This document shows positions 31,950-42,036 of a stretch of 64,000 bases of DNA, one piece after another. The first letter of the stretch is position 1; the number at the start of each line of letters is the position of its first letter. Below the pieces are notes generated by a model. That model was not told where the DNA came from, searched no databases, and worked only from the letters and a program-made list of their open reading frames with translations. The translations under genes and the position numbers were made by a program. Source of the DNA: DATAYA01 sp963754235 (GTDB lineage Bacteria; Pseudomonadota; Alphaproteobacteria; Acetobacterales; Acetobacteraceae); contig CAVWFK010000001.1 of assembly GCA_963754235.1 (NCBI GenBank), positions 186,001 to 250,000 on the forward strand, written 5' to 3'.

Positions 31950-32648
31950 ATGGCGTTCTCGCTGTTCCTGAGCTTCCGCTTGCCGGGCGACGCGATGCTG
32001 CCGGAGGCCGAGCACGCCCGCTTCGCCGCAATCCTCGGCGCGACGCCCGGGATGCGCCACGCGCTGCTCTACACACCGGCCCAGGCGCGCGATCCCTATC
32101 TGGACGACGGCCCGGCCCCGGCACTGGGAGCGGAGATGGTATTCGACGCGATCGGTCCGCTCGAAGCGGCACTCGGCCCTGCCGGCCATCTGCACGCAAT
32201 CACGGCGCTGCCGGCGCTCGCCCCGGCGGAGGCCGCGCACCAGGCGATGGTGCGCCGTGCCTTTCCGGTGCCCAATCCGGCCTTCCGCACGCCGCCGGGC
32301 GAGCAGCCCTGCACGTATCTGGTCGCGTATGACGGCGAGGCGGAGGACCGCGAGGCCTGGCTCGCCCACTATGTCGCGCACCATCCGCCGATCATGGCGC
32401 GCTTTCCCGGCGTTCGGCAGATCGAAATCTGCACGGCGTTCGACTGCATCAGTCACCTGAAGGTGCCGCGGGCGCGCTGCCTGCAACGCAACAAGGTGGT
32501 GTTCGACAGTGCGGCGGCGCTGGACGCGGCGCTCAATTCCCCGACGCGCCACGAGATGCGGGCGGATTTTCGCCGCTTCCCGCCCTTTCGCGGCAGCAAC
32601 ACGCATTTCGCGATGCACACGCGCACCATCCAGGGCGCGCCAGGCTAA
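31950..32648 (+). CDS. EthD-like dimeric alpha/beta-barrel protein
   Basis: The 232-residue product seems to hold two ferredoxin-like (dimeric alpha/beta barrel) halves. The first begins MAFSLFLSFRLPGDAML and the second CTYLVAYDGEAEDREAW, with LAHYVAHHPPIMARFPGVRQIE as the EthD-type HxP motif and the paired VVFDSAAALDAAL helix. EthD proteins assist or carry out degradation of ethers and quinone-like compounds. The ATG at 31950 is used because the preceding residues (from 31869) are not conserved in character. It stops ten bases before a cupin gene in the same direction, suggesting a small operon of 31950-35017. Confidence 0.75.
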   Translation: MAFSLFLSFRLPGDAMLPEAEHARFAAILGATPGMRHALLYTPAQARDPYLDDGPAPALGAEMVFDAIGPLEAALGPAGHLHAITALPALAPAEAAHQAMVRRAFPVPNPAFRTPPGEQPCTYLVAYDGEAEDREAWLAHYVAHHPPIMARFPGVRQIEICTAFDCISHLKVPRARCLQRNKVVFDSAAALDAALNSPTRHEMRADFRRFPPFRGSNTHFAMHTRTIQGAPG

Positions 32649-32658
32649 AGGGAAAGAT

Positions 32659-33153
32659 ATGTCCGAGACCGAAACACGCGGCGCATTCCGCATCGTCCAG
32701 CCCGGCGAGGGCGAGAGCTTCTGGCAGCCGGTGCCCGCGAACGGCCACGTCTCCGTGCTGCTGGCACCGCATCTGGTGGCAATGGAACAGAAATTCGCGA
32801 TGGGGACGCAGACGGTGGCGCCGCACAGCCACGTGCGCGAGCACGCCCACGACCGCCATGAGGAGGTGATCCACTGCCTCGCCGGCCGCGGCACCGCAAT
32901 CGTCGATGGCGCGCGCCATCCGATGCGCCCCGGCACGACGCTGTTCCTCGGCCGCAACCGCTGGCATAGGTTCGACAACGACAGCGAATCCGATCTGACC
33001 TTCCTGTGGCTGCTGCTGCCAAACGGGCTCGAAACCTTCTTTGCGGCGATCGGCCGCCCGCGCCGCGAGGGCGAGGCGGCACCGCCCAATTTCCCGCGCC
33101 CCGACGACGTGCTGGAGATCGAGCGACGCACGGTGTTCGCGCCCCCGCGTTGA
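32659..33153 (+). CDS. Cupin-domain protein
   Basis: The 164-residue protein is a single cupin. Metal ligands are visible in PHSHVREHAHDRHEEVIHCL (His-rich first motif with the Glu) and in the second motif near RWHRFDNDSE. AAAGGGAAAG precedes the ATG at 32659. Cupins of this size act as sugar isomerases, dioxygenases or small-molecule sensors; no feature decides between them. The stop overlaps the next gene's TTG start (TTGA at 33150), so cupin and hydrolase are coupled. Confidence 0.85.
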   Translation: MSETETRGAFRIVQPGEGESFWQPVPANGHVSVLLAPHLVAMEQKFAMGTQTVAPHSHVREHAHDRHEEVIHCLAGRGTAIVDGARHPMRPGTTLFLGRNRWHRFDNDSESDLTFLWLLLPNGLETFFAAIGRPRREGEAAPPNFPRPDDVLEIERRTVFAPPR

Positions 33154-34046
33154 TCGCGCCGAACCCGGCCGCCTGCATTGCCCGCTCGATCGGCTCGATG
33201 GCGTTCGTGGCGGTGCATCGCGGCCGGCTGCTCGCGGCGTGGGGCGATATCGAGCGGCGCGTGGGCGTCGCATCGGTGCGGAAAAGCCTGCTCAGCGCGG
33301 TGATCGGAAACGCCGTCGCGCGCGGCTGCCTGCACCTCTCCGACACGCTGGGCGAATTCGGCATCGACGACGCGCCCGATCCGCTCACCGCGCGCGAGAA
33401 GACCGCGACCTTCGCGCACCTTCTGGCCGCCCGCTCCGGCATCACGCACCCGGCGATCGACCAGCCCGGGGCGCTGCCGCCGCGTGGCGAACTCGCGCCG
33501 GGCGAGCGATTCCTCTATAATAACTGGGATTTCAACATCCTCGGCGTCATCTACGAACGCGCGACCGGCGTGCGGATCGGCGAGGCGTTCGCGCGCGAGA
33601 TCGCCGCACCCACGGGGATGCAGGATTTCGCGCCGGCCGACGTCACCTACAAATCCGGCCCGATCTCGGTTCATCCCGCCTACCAGTTCCGCGCCTCGGC
33701 GCGCGATCTCTCGCGCTTCGGGCTGCTGTATCTGCGCGACGGTGTCTGGCATGGGCGGCAGGTGATGCCGGCGTGGTGGGTGCGGCTGAGCACGCGGCCG
33801 CATTCGCGGCTGCCGCGCGGCCTCGGCTACGGGTGGCAATGGTGGACCGGGTCGGGGCACGCCTTCTCGCCGCGCGTGACCTTGCGCGGGGCGTCGTTCT
33901 GGGCGTCGGGCGCCGGCGGGCAGCACGTGTTCGTGCTGCCCTGGTGTGACCTGGTGCTGGTGCATCTCGTCGCCGACACTACGCGCGGCATCGCGGGCGA
34001 CGGCGTTGCGCGGCTGCTGGCTGCGGTGCTGGCGGGGCTGGCGTGA
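33150..34046 (+). CDS. Serine hydrolase of the beta-lactamase / penicillin-binding protein fold
   Basis: The protein has 298 residues from a TTG that overlaps the cupin stop. The SxxK nucleophile is Ser42-Val-Arg-Lys45, and YNN near residue 122 is the second (YxN) element; ASGAGGQHVFVLP near 255 stands where the third (HxG/KTG-like) element is expected. There is no signal peptide, so it probably acts in the cytoplasm on a small ester, amide or lactone rather than on cell wall. Coupling to a cupin and an EthD-like protein suggests an accessory catabolic step. The substrate cannot be told. Confidence 0.85.
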   Translation: MIAPNPAACIARSIGSMAFVAVHRGRLLAAWGDIERRVGVASVRKSLLSAVIGNAVARGCLHLSDTLGEFGIDDAPDPLTAREKTATFAHLLAARSGITHPAIDQPGALPPRGELAPGERFLYNNWDFNILGVIYERATGVRIGEAFAREIAAPTGMQDFAPADVTYKSGPISVHPAYQFRASARDLSRFGLLYLRDGVWHGRQVMPAWWVRLSTRPHSRLPRGLGYGWQWWTGSGHAFSPRVTLRGASFWASGAGGQHVFVLPWCDLVLVHLVADTTRGIAGDGVARLLAAVLAGLA

Positions 34047-35017
34047 CAAACTCGGCCGCAATCGCCGGCTGGGAGGTGACGGGGGTGCCGGCGGCGGCGC
34101 GAATGCCGCGCCGGCGGCGGGCGCGTCGCCTCGGCCCGATGCTGGCCGGATCGGCGGCGTTGCATCTGCTGCTGCTGGCGCTGGTGATCGTGCTCGCACA
34201 GCGCGCGGCGCCACCACTCGACACGCCACCAGCGACGGGATTCACGCTCGTGTTCGCGCCCGCCCGTTCGGGAGCCTCACGCGCGCCGGTGCCGTCGCGG
34301 AGGCCATCCAACGTGGTGCCGGCGCCGCCGAGGATCGCCCCGCTGCCACCGCCGCCGCCGCCGCCGATTGCCCGGCCGCTTCCGGTCGCACCGCCGCCGC
34401 CCCTGCCCGCGCCAAAAGCGAAGCCGGTCCCTGTGCCCACACCCACACCGACCCCGGCGCCGCCGGCCGCGGTCAGCCTGACCGTCCCGCCCCTGGCCGG
34501 CGTGCCGTTCGCGCTGCCGCAGCCAGTGCCGATCCCGCGGGCGCCGCCCCCGCTGCCGGCGCCCGCGCCCCCATCACGCGTAGCGCGGCCAACAAAGAAT
34601 CCGTTCGCGGCGCCGATGGAGCTCTCGTTCGGCGGCCCGCCGCGACGCGGACCGCTCGACCTCTCCGCCGGGCGGTTCAGCCAAGCCCTTTCGGCGATGC
34701 AGCCGGCGACCAGCGCGCAGTCGGATGATGTCGGCGCCGGATGGCTGAATGCACTCAGCGCCTGGCTGCACCAGCACGGCTATTACCCGCAGGCGGCCGC
34801 GGCCAATGGCGATGAGGGCATCGTACGGGTGCGCTTCGTGGTATTGCAGGACGGCACGGTGAAGTCGGTCGCGCTGGTGACGCCGTCGCGCTCGCCGTTC
34901 CTGAACATGGCGCCCCCCTCATGGCTGCGCGGCGCGCGGCTGCCGGCGCTGCCCCCGGGCACCAAGGACGGGCAGGCGACCGTGATGCTGACCGTGCGTT
35001 TCGTGCTGATCCGCTGA
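34043..35017 (+). CDS. TonB-like proline-rich energy transducer
   Basis: The GTG at 34043 overlaps the preceding stop. The 324-residue protein has a basic N-terminus (RMPRRRRARRLG), one membrane helix (about residues 32-53), a long periplasm-spanning Pro-rich stretch (about 75-190, with PPPPPPP and repeated PTPTP) and a C-terminal TonB-type domain: WLNALSAWLHQHGYYP, GIVRVRFVVLQDGTV and VMLTVRFVLIR. TonB proteins pass proton-motive energy to outer-membrane transporters. ExbB/ExbD genes are not in the window and no TonB-dependent receptor is adjacent, so its partner is unknown. Confidence 0.85.
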   Translation: MTNSAAIAGWEVTGVPAAARMPRRRRARRLGPMLAGSAALHLLLLALVIVLAQRAAPPLDTPPATGFTLVFAPARSGASRAPVPSRRPSNVVPAPPRIAPLPPPPPPPIARPLPVAPPPPLPAPKAKPVPVPTPTPTPAPPAAVSLTVPPLAGVPFALPQPVPIPRAPPPLPAPAPPSRVARPTKNPFAAPMELSFGGPPRRGPLDLSAGRFSQALSAMQPATSAQSDDVGAGWLNALSAWLHQHGYYPQAAAANGDEGIVRVRFVVLQDGTVKSVALVTPSRSPFLNMAPPSWLRGARLPALPPGTKDGQATVMLTVRFVLIR

Positions 35018-35036
35018 GCCGACAATGAGGAACCCC

Positions 35037-36095
35037 ATGACCACGCTGCCCAGCACTCCCTTCGGCCGCACCGAGGATGGCACCGAGGCGACGCTGTACA
35101 CGCTCCGCAATCAGGTGCTGCATGTCTGCATCACCGATTTCGGCGGCCGCATGGTCTCGATCGCGGCACCCGACCGGCAGCGCCGCCATGGCCACGTACT
35201 GCTGGGCTTCGACGACGTGGCGAGCTACGTCCGGGCGGGTGGCGCGTTTGGCGCGCTGCTCGGCCGCTGCGCCAACCGCATCGCCGGCGCTTCGTTCACG
35301 CTCGACGGCCGCACCTGGCACCTTGTCGCCAACGAGGGCGACGCGACCTTGCATGGCGGCAAGCTCGGCTTCGACAAGCTGTTCTGGCAAATCGAGGACG
35401 CCCGCGCCGAACCGAAGCCGAAGCTGGTTCTGAAGCACATCAGCCCCGACGGCGCTCAGGGCTTTCCCGGCACGCTTTCGGCCCGCGCAACCTATACGCT
35501 CGACGGCGAAACGCTGACGCTCGATCTCCAGGCCACGACCGACAAGCTCACGATAGTCAACCTCAGCGCGCATCCCTATTTCAACCTGGCCGGCGTCGAG
35601 ACGGGCGACGTGCTGGGCCACGCGGCCATGATCGCGTCCGATGCGTTCCTGCCCGCCGACGCGGCCCAGATCCCGACCGGCGAGATCCGCGACGTCACCG
35701 GCACCGTGTTCGACTTCCGCGCGGCCACGCCGCTTGGCGCGCGCATCCGGCAAGCTGACGAGCAGCTTCTGCACGGGCTCGGCTACGATGCCTGTTTTGT
35801 ACTGCCGGGCGGCGATGTGGGCCGGCCGCGACTGGCCGCGCGGCTGCGCGATCCGGACAGCGGGCGAGTGCTGGAGGTGCTGACCACCCAGCGCGGGCTG
35901 CAAATCTACACCGGGAACAAGTTGAACGGCTCGGTGGTCGGGCGCGGCGGCGTGATCTACCGTCAGTCCGCAGGCGTCGCGATCGAGGCGCAGGGCTTTC
36001 CGGACGCGCCGCACCACCCGAATTTTCCTTCCACCGTGCTGCGGCCCGGCGAGACCTACCGCGAGACGATCGCCTATCGCTTCACGACGGAGTAG
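35037..36095 (+). CDS. galM: Aldose 1-epimerase (galactose mutarotase)
   Basis: The 352-residue enzyme interconverts alpha and beta anomers of aldoses. Catalytic landmarks are LLGRCANRIAGA, NEGDATLHGGKLGFD and LSAHPYFNLAG (general-acid histidine), with the general-base glutamate in VAIEAQGFPDAPHHP. GAGGA at 35027-35031 favours ATG 35037 over ATG 35025. There is no signal peptide. The gene converges with, and overlaps by 14 bases, the permease gene of a sugar ABC transporter, so sugar uptake and mutarotation are neighbours, although on opposite strands. Confidence 0.93.
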   Translation: MTTLPSTPFGRTEDGTEATLYTLRNQVLHVCITDFGGRMVSIAAPDRQRRHGHVLLGFDDVASYVRAGGAFGALLGRCANRIAGASFTLDGRTWHLVANEGDATLHGGKLGFDKLFWQIEDARAEPKPKLVLKHISPDGAQGFPGTLSARATYTLDGETLTLDLQATTDKLTIVNLSAHPYFNLAGVETGDVLGHAAMIASDAFLPADAAQIPTGEIRDVTGTVFDFRAATPLGARIRQADEQLLHGLGYDACFVLPGGDVGRPRLAARLRDPDSGRVLEVLTTQRGLQIYTGNKLNGSVVGRGGVIYRQSAGVAIEAQGFPDAPHHPNFPSTVLRPGETYRETIAYRFTTE

Positions 36096-37109
36096 CGGAT
36101 GTCGCGGCGCGCACGCGCTGGGCATAGACGTTGATGATCAGCGCGAGCAGCAGGATCAGGCCGCGGATCAGGATTTTGAGGAAGCTGTCGATCTTGACGT
36201 GATCGAGGCCGTTGTTCAGCACGCCCAGCACCAGCAGCCCGAGCACCGTGTTGCCGATTCCGCCCTGGCCGCCGAACAGACTGGTGCCGCCCACCACCAC
36301 CGCCGAAATGCTGTCGAGCAGGTAGGTATCGAACTCGTTCTGCTGCGCGCTGCCGAAATAGGCGACGCCGAGCATCCCCGCCAGCCCCGAGCACAGTGCC
36401 GAGATCACCATCACCGCCGTGAGCACCGCGCGCACATTCACGCCCGAATACTCCGCCGCCTCCCGGTTGCCGCCGACCATGTACACGTAGCGGCCGAAGC
36501 GCGTATAGGTGAGCACGAGATGGCCCGCGAGCAGCACGATCGCGGCGACGATCACGATCCACGGCACCGGCCCGAGCGACTTGCTGCCCAACGTGGAAAT
36601 CAGCGGTGGCACCGCGTAGGCGATCTGGCCGCGTACCAGCAGCGCCGAGATGCCGGCAGCGATCTGCAGCATCGCCAAGGTCATGATGAACGAGGGAATG
36701 CCGATGCGCGTCAGGCCGAAAGCATTGATCGCACCCAGCGCCAGGCAGGCGGCAAGCGCCAGCACGATCGCGAACCCACCCGAGAGCGGCAGATTGCTGA
36801 TCGCGACACTGGCGTCCTGCGCGGTGAAGAACGCAACCACAATGCCGGTGGCGTTGGCGATGCTGGCGACGCTGAGGTCGATCTCGGCGCACAGGATCAC
36901 GAAGGTCAGCCCGACGCCGATGATGCCGGTGACCGAAATCTGGGTCAGGACGTTGCCGAGATTGCCGAGGGTCGCGAAGGAGGGGCTGGCGAGACAGAAA
37001 AACGCGACCAGGATCAGCAGCGTCGCGAACGGGGCAATGTTGCGCAGCCGCAGCCGCAGCCAGACGACGGGGCCCCCCGCCACGGCGGTCACGGCATCGG
37101 GGGTCGTGC

Positions 37110-37113
<4 letters not shown>
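36082..37113 (-). CDS. Sugar ABC transporter permease (RbsC/BPD_transp_2 type)
   Basis: The 343-residue inner-membrane protein has about nine or ten hydrophobic helices and the family loop GRYVYMVGGNREAAEYSGVN, the EAA-like contact to the ATPase. ILCAEIDLSVASIA near residue 80 and GGTSLFGGQGGIGNTVLG near 272 are typical of ribose/galactose-type permeases. Its ATG overlaps the ATPase stop (ATGA at 37110-37113). It is the last gene of the binding protein-ATPase-permease run. The nearby iolE and galM suggest a cyclitol or aldose substrate, which is an inference. Confidence 0.93.
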
Positions 37114-38600
<1,487 letters not shown>

Positions 38601-38611
38601 GTCGGATGACC

Positions 38612-39649
38612 TCAGATCAAATAGTGCTTCTCCATCCACATCATCCCGGGCGCGTTCGCCTTCGTCACCACCGGCCCGTCGGCGACGATGTTCTTGGGGA
38701 TGCCGTCCGCCCCGGTCTTCTCGCCGGATACGACCGCCGCCACGCCGGCCACGATCGCGCCGCCATGGATGCGGCAGGAGGGGTTGCGCACGGTCGCGAG
38801 CATCCGTCCGTCGGCGACGGCCGCGAGCGCCGGCGGCATCGCGTCGCAACCGCCAATCAGTATGTCGGTGCGGTTGTGCGCCTTCATCACGTTGTAGGCC
38901 GCGAGCGCCATGTCGTCGTTGTGGAAATAGGCGGCGTTGATCTTGGGGTACTTGGTCAGCAGCGTCTCCCAGATGCGCGCGGTCTTGGTTACGTCCCAGT
39001 CCGCCGGCTGGGTGTCGAGCACTTGAATCTTGGGGTATTTCGAGACGATCGAGTGGAATCCGCGCGCACGTCCCTGCGCGCCGGTATGGCCGAGCGCGCC
39101 CTGGGTCATCACCATCGTGCCCTCGCCATGGATCGCATCGACCAGCGCCTGGGTGACGGAGGCGCCCATGAAATCGTTATCGGGTGCGATGAAGCTGTGG
39201 ATGTCGATGCTGGCGAGTGGCGCGATCAGCGTGTCCATGTCGATCACCGGGATGCCGGCGGCGATCATCTTGTTGACCGGCGCGGTCAGCGTGCCGATCC
39301 CGAACGCCTGGATGGCGACGAAATCCCATCTCTGCGAAGCCATGTCGTCGATTGCGGCACGCTGCTTCTGCGCCGCCAGCTCACCGTCGAACCAGGTGAC
39401 ATCGACGTTGAACAGCGATCCCCAGTATTCGGCAGCGCGCTTGCCCTGTGCGCACCAGGTCGCCTGCAATCCGGCATTCGAGAACGCCGCCTTCAGCTTG
39501 CGCCCGGACCGCCCGGCGACGCTGCCCGCCGTCTGCGCCAGCGCGGGCGGCACGCCGAGGCCGGCGAGCAGTACGGCCGCGCTGCCGGCCGACAGCCCCG
39601 CACCCTGGATGAAGCGCCGGCGCCCCGGCTTGCCGATGTCGTGAGCCAT
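38612..39649 (-). CDS. Sugar ABC transporter periplasmic binding protein, Tat-type signal
   Basis: The 345-residue protein begins with GRRRFIQGAGLSAGSAAVLL, a twin-arginine signal. The mature part is a type 1 periplasmic binding protein: KAAFSNAGLQATWC, FVAIQAFGIGTLTAPVNKMI and AAYFHNDDMALAAYNVM match ribose/inositol-type binders. GGGAGGG stands nine bases before the ATG at 39649, so this gene leads the three-gene transporter operon. Residues about 76-96 (DVTWFDGELAAQKQRA) are repeated as a 65-bp fragment at 41972-42036 next to iolE, which points to a former paralogue or to rearrangement around the fmd insertion. Confidence 0.92.
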   Translation of the reverse strand: MAHDIGKPGRRRFIQGAGLSAGSAAVLLAGLGVPPALAQTAGSVAGRSGRKLKAAFSNAGLQATWCAQGKRAAEYWGSLFNVDVTWFDGELAAQKQRAAIDDMASQRWDFVAIQAFGIGTLTAPVNKMIAAGIPVIDMDTLIAPLASIDIHSFIAPDNDFMGASVTQALVDAIHGEGTMVMTQGALGHTGAQGRARGFHSIVSKYPKIQVLDTQPADWDVTKTARIWETLLTKYPKINAAYFHNDDMALAAYNVMKAHNRTDILIGGCDAMPPALAAVADGRMLATVRNPSCRIHGGAIVAGVAAVVSGEKTGADGIPKNIVADGPVVTKANAPGMMWMEKHYLI

Positions 39650-39814
39650 GACGTTTGTCCCTCCCGTTTGCGTGACTGCCGCCACGTTAGGGAGGCCCTG
39701 CCGCCGAGGCAACCGGTTTGCGGGCGCGTCAGCGCGGCCCCGCTTGGTTCGGCACCTTTCGTGGCATTTCTGCTCAAGCGTGAATGGCGTGGTCGGGACG
39801 TGCGAAGAAGCCGG

Positions 39815-40072
39815 CTAGCAGCCGCGGACGGAGCAGAGGCGGCAGCCGCAATTCGCGACATGCGAGACGACCCGCGGTTCCGCGCTGCTCTTTTCGGATC
39901 TTGACAAAGCCTTGCGTAGCGACCCGTTCATAAGGTTGAAGCCTGGCATGGCAAGCGCGCGCTCGCTTGCTGCCCCACAGGTGGGGCAGGAGCAGGGCGC
40001 ACTGGCGCTCTGCATCCCCCTCCAGGTCTCGAAGGGTCCGCAGTCGTCACAGCTATATTCGTAGAGCGGCAT
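39815..40072 (-). CDS. fmdB: FmdB family zinc-ribbon protein
   Basis: The 85-residue protein carries the FmdB zinc ribbon MPLYEYSCDDCGPFETW with CxxC pairs CDDC and CPTC, and a C-terminal CGCRLC. FmdB proteins accompany amidase and formamidase genes and are thought to regulate or help amide transport. It is the last gene of fmdA-amiS-fmdB and the base composition here is visibly less GC-rich than in the flanking transporter genes. GGGGAAAA lies ahead of the ATG at 40072. The 165 bases to the binding-protein start hold no other gene that I can see. Confidence 0.9.
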   Translation of the reverse strand: MPLYEYSCDDCGPFETWRGMQSASAPCSCPTCGAASERALAMPGFNLMNGSLRKALSRSEKSSAEPRVVSHVANCGCRLCSVRGC

Positions 40073-40120
40073 GGCAGGTTTTCCCCGGGGATGGGAGCGG
40101 CTGATTGCGGCTATAGGGCG

Positions 40121-40639
40121 TCAGTGCAGGGCGCCTGAGAGCAGGAGATAGCCCGGAATCCACGCGGTGTAGACACCCTGCACTGCACAAACGACACCGG
40201 TCACTTGTGTGATGCTCTGCATACGGAGCGCACCCAGCAGAAAGAAGAGAAACCACAGAACGCCCCAGGAAAGCCAATCGATCGCGAACCAAAAATCCCA
40301 GACCGTATGAGCAGTGACGAAGCCTTGCACGAACACCGGGATGGTGGTTATGGCGACGAACAGACAGAACCAGCCGAGGCCGCGACCGTCAGCAGAATTC
40401 CAACGATTCCAGGCGACCCAGAAGTATGTGAACGCAAAGAGAAGCGTTAGCGCGGCCCCCTTGATGGAGGCGAGATTGGCGCCCGGACCGAAGGCCCAAT
40501 AGAGTGCAACCAGGAGCGCGACGGACCCGACGAAGATGTCGATGACCGCGATCTCGTTGTCGCCGATTTTGCCGAGGATCCATATGCCGTTCAGACAGAG
40601 GACGGCGCCGACCCAGAAGAGTGCCAAGCCGAGCAGCAT
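40121..40639 (-). CDS. amiS: AmiS/UreI family amide or urea channel
   Basis: The 172-residue membrane protein has six to seven hydrophobic helices and starts MLLGLALFWVGAVLCLNG, the AmiS/UreI pattern; WNRWNSADGRGLGWFCLFVA and DFWFAIDWLSWGVLWFLFFL are the conserved Trp-rich helices. Members carry short-chain amides or urea through the inner membrane. GGAGAAAA precedes ATG 40639; a longer frame up to 40735 has no support. It lies between fmdA and fmdB and should bring formamide to the amidase. It appears complete, unlike fmdA. Confidence 0.93.
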   Translation of the reverse strand: MLLGLALFWVGAVLCLNGIWILGKIGDNEIAVIDIFVGSVALLVALYWAFGPGANLASIKGAALTLLFAFTYFWVAWNRWNSADGRGLGWFCLFVAITTIPVFVQGFVTAHTVWDFWFAIDWLSWGVLWFLFFLLGALRMQSITQVTGVVCAVQGVYTAWIPGYLLLSGALH

Positions 40640-40787
40640 AAGTTTTCTCCGTCGTTCGCCCAGACCCTCGCCTGCGGTATGCCGATAGAAGGCTCCGCCG
40701 TAACGGGACGGGGGTGGCGGCACCGGTGCCGCCACCCTCGCGGCACTCAGGTGGCGGTGTCGCTAAAGACCTGATGTACCTGGCCAC

Positions 40788-41900
40788 TCACGACGTTACG
40801 GCACACCGCCCTCGGTCCGCGCGCTGCGGCCCCGCCGAGCCGGGTCGGATGTCGAAATCGAATATTGCAGTGGGCAGGTAGAGAGTGCAGCAGGCATTGG
40901 GAATGTCGACGATGCCGCTGATACGGCCTTCTATGGGCGCCGAACCAAGCAAAAGGTAGGCCTGCTCCCCTGAATAGCCGAACTTCTTCAGGTACTCGAT
41001 AGCGTTGAGGCAGGCGTTGCGATAAGCTATCGTTGCGTCGAGATAGTAGTTCGTATTTGATGAGTGATCCACCGAGACGCCGACGAAGCTGAGGAACTCG
41101 GAGTAACGTGGTTCGACGTTTCCAGGCATAAAGACCGGGTTCGTCGTGACGCCGTACTTCGCCATTCCGCCCTTGATCAAGTCGACCCCGAAATCGATGA
41201 ATCCGCCCATCTCGATCGCGCCGCAGAAGGTAATTTCGCCATCACCCTGGCTAAAATGGAGATCGCCGCCGGAGAATTTAGCGCCTGGCACATGGACTGG
41301 ATAAAACACTCTCGAACCACGGGTAAAATTCTTGATGTCGTGATTGCCACCGTTCTCGCGAGCGGGAACAGTCCGAGCGCCCTCCGCGGCGATTTTTTGC
41401 GCGATCGCACCCGTCGCCTTGCCCGCCAGCACGTCTTTCGGATTGGGCGGCAGCGCTAACGGAGGAACCCTATTGGGATCGGTCGTTATCAGCGCGCGCT
41501 CTCGTTGATTCCATCTGTTGAGAAGATCTGCTGAAGGAGCCGTACCGAACAATCCGGGATGGGTGATCCCCGTGTAGCGGATGCCAGGCAGGTGTCGGGA
41601 AGTTGCTTGCTGCCCGTGGAAGTCCCAGATTGCTTTGTACGCATCCGGGAACTGGTCAGTCAGAAAGCCGCCGCCATTCACCTTGGCAAAGATCCCGGTA
41701 TATCCCCAACCTTGCCCGGGAGCTGCTCCGACTTCCTGTGGCACAGCGCCCAAATCGAGGATGTCTATGACCAGGAGATCCCCAGGCTCGGCCCCCTGAA
41801 TTCCAATGGGACCGCTCAGCATGTGAGCCCGGTCAAGGCTGACGTCCTTGGCGCGTCCGGGCACCGGGCCTGTGAACCGGCGAAAGTCATTCTGCGACAA
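40788..41900 (-). CDS. fmdA: Formamidase (acetamidase/formamidase family), N-terminally truncated
   Basis: FmdA hydrolyses formamide to formate and ammonia. The core is intact: SLDRAHMLSGPIGIQGAEPG, GGGFLTDQFPDA, THPGLFG, DLHFSQGDGEITFCGAIEM and CLNAIEYLKKFGYSG. Family members have about 60 residues before the LSGP segment, including HNRWHPDIP; here there are only about 18 unrelated ones (LSQNDFRRFTG). The first usable start is a TTG at 41900. The same frame stays open back to the iolE stop through a fragment of the binding-protein gene, so the N-terminus was replaced by rearrangement. Activity is doubtful because the missing part belongs to the fold. Confidence 0.88.
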   Translation of the reverse strand: MSQNDFRRFTGPVPGRAKDVSLDRAHMLSGPIGIQGAEPGDLLVIDILDLGAVPQEVGAAPGQGWGYTGIFAKVNGGGFLTDQFPDAYKAIWDFHGQQATSRHLPGIRYTGITHPGLFGTAPSADLLNRWNQRERALITTDPNRVPPLALPPNPKDVLAGKATGAIAQKIAAEGARTVPARENGGNHDIKNFTRGSRVFYPVHVPGAKFSGGDLHFSQGDGEITFCGAIEMGGFIDFGVDLIKGGMAKYGVTTNPVFMPGNVEPRYSEFLSFVGVSVDHSSNTNYYLDATIAYRNACLNAIEYLKKFGYSGEQAYLLLGSAPIEGRISGIVDIPNACCTLYLPTAIFDFDIRPGSAGPQRADRGRCAVTS

Positions 41901-41971
41901 AGCCTTGATCGTCAGCGGAGCGGCCCGGAGGTGGCGCGCAGCGCGACGACCGCGCCGAACGCGATCGGCGC

Positions 41972-42036
41972 GCTGTTTCTGCGCCGCCAGCTCACCGTCG
42001 AACCAGGTGACCTCGACGGTGGGCAGCGATCCTCAG
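41972..42036. repeat. 65-bp fragment duplicated from the sugar-binding-protein gene (other copy 39361-39425)
   Basis: Read on the minus strand it encodes PTVEVTWFDGELAAQKQR, against FNVDVTWFDGELAAQKQR in the intact gene. I count about six mismatches in 65 positions. It begins directly at the iolE stop and breaks off before the fmdA remnant. Between 41908 and 41971 another short stretch reads as AFGAVVALRATSGPLR followed by a stop in a different frame, perhaps a permease tail. Confidence 0.85.

Noticed and set aside
31662..34229. An 855-residue minus-strand frame
   Set aside because: It spans four well-supported plus-strand genes and has shadow-like composition.
39903..41907. A 12-base direct repeat GACAAAGCCTTG (39903 and 41896) as a transposon target duplication around the fmd genes
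   Set aside because: One copy lies inside the fmdB coding region, there is no transposase or terminal inverted repeat, and 12 bases alone are weak evidence.
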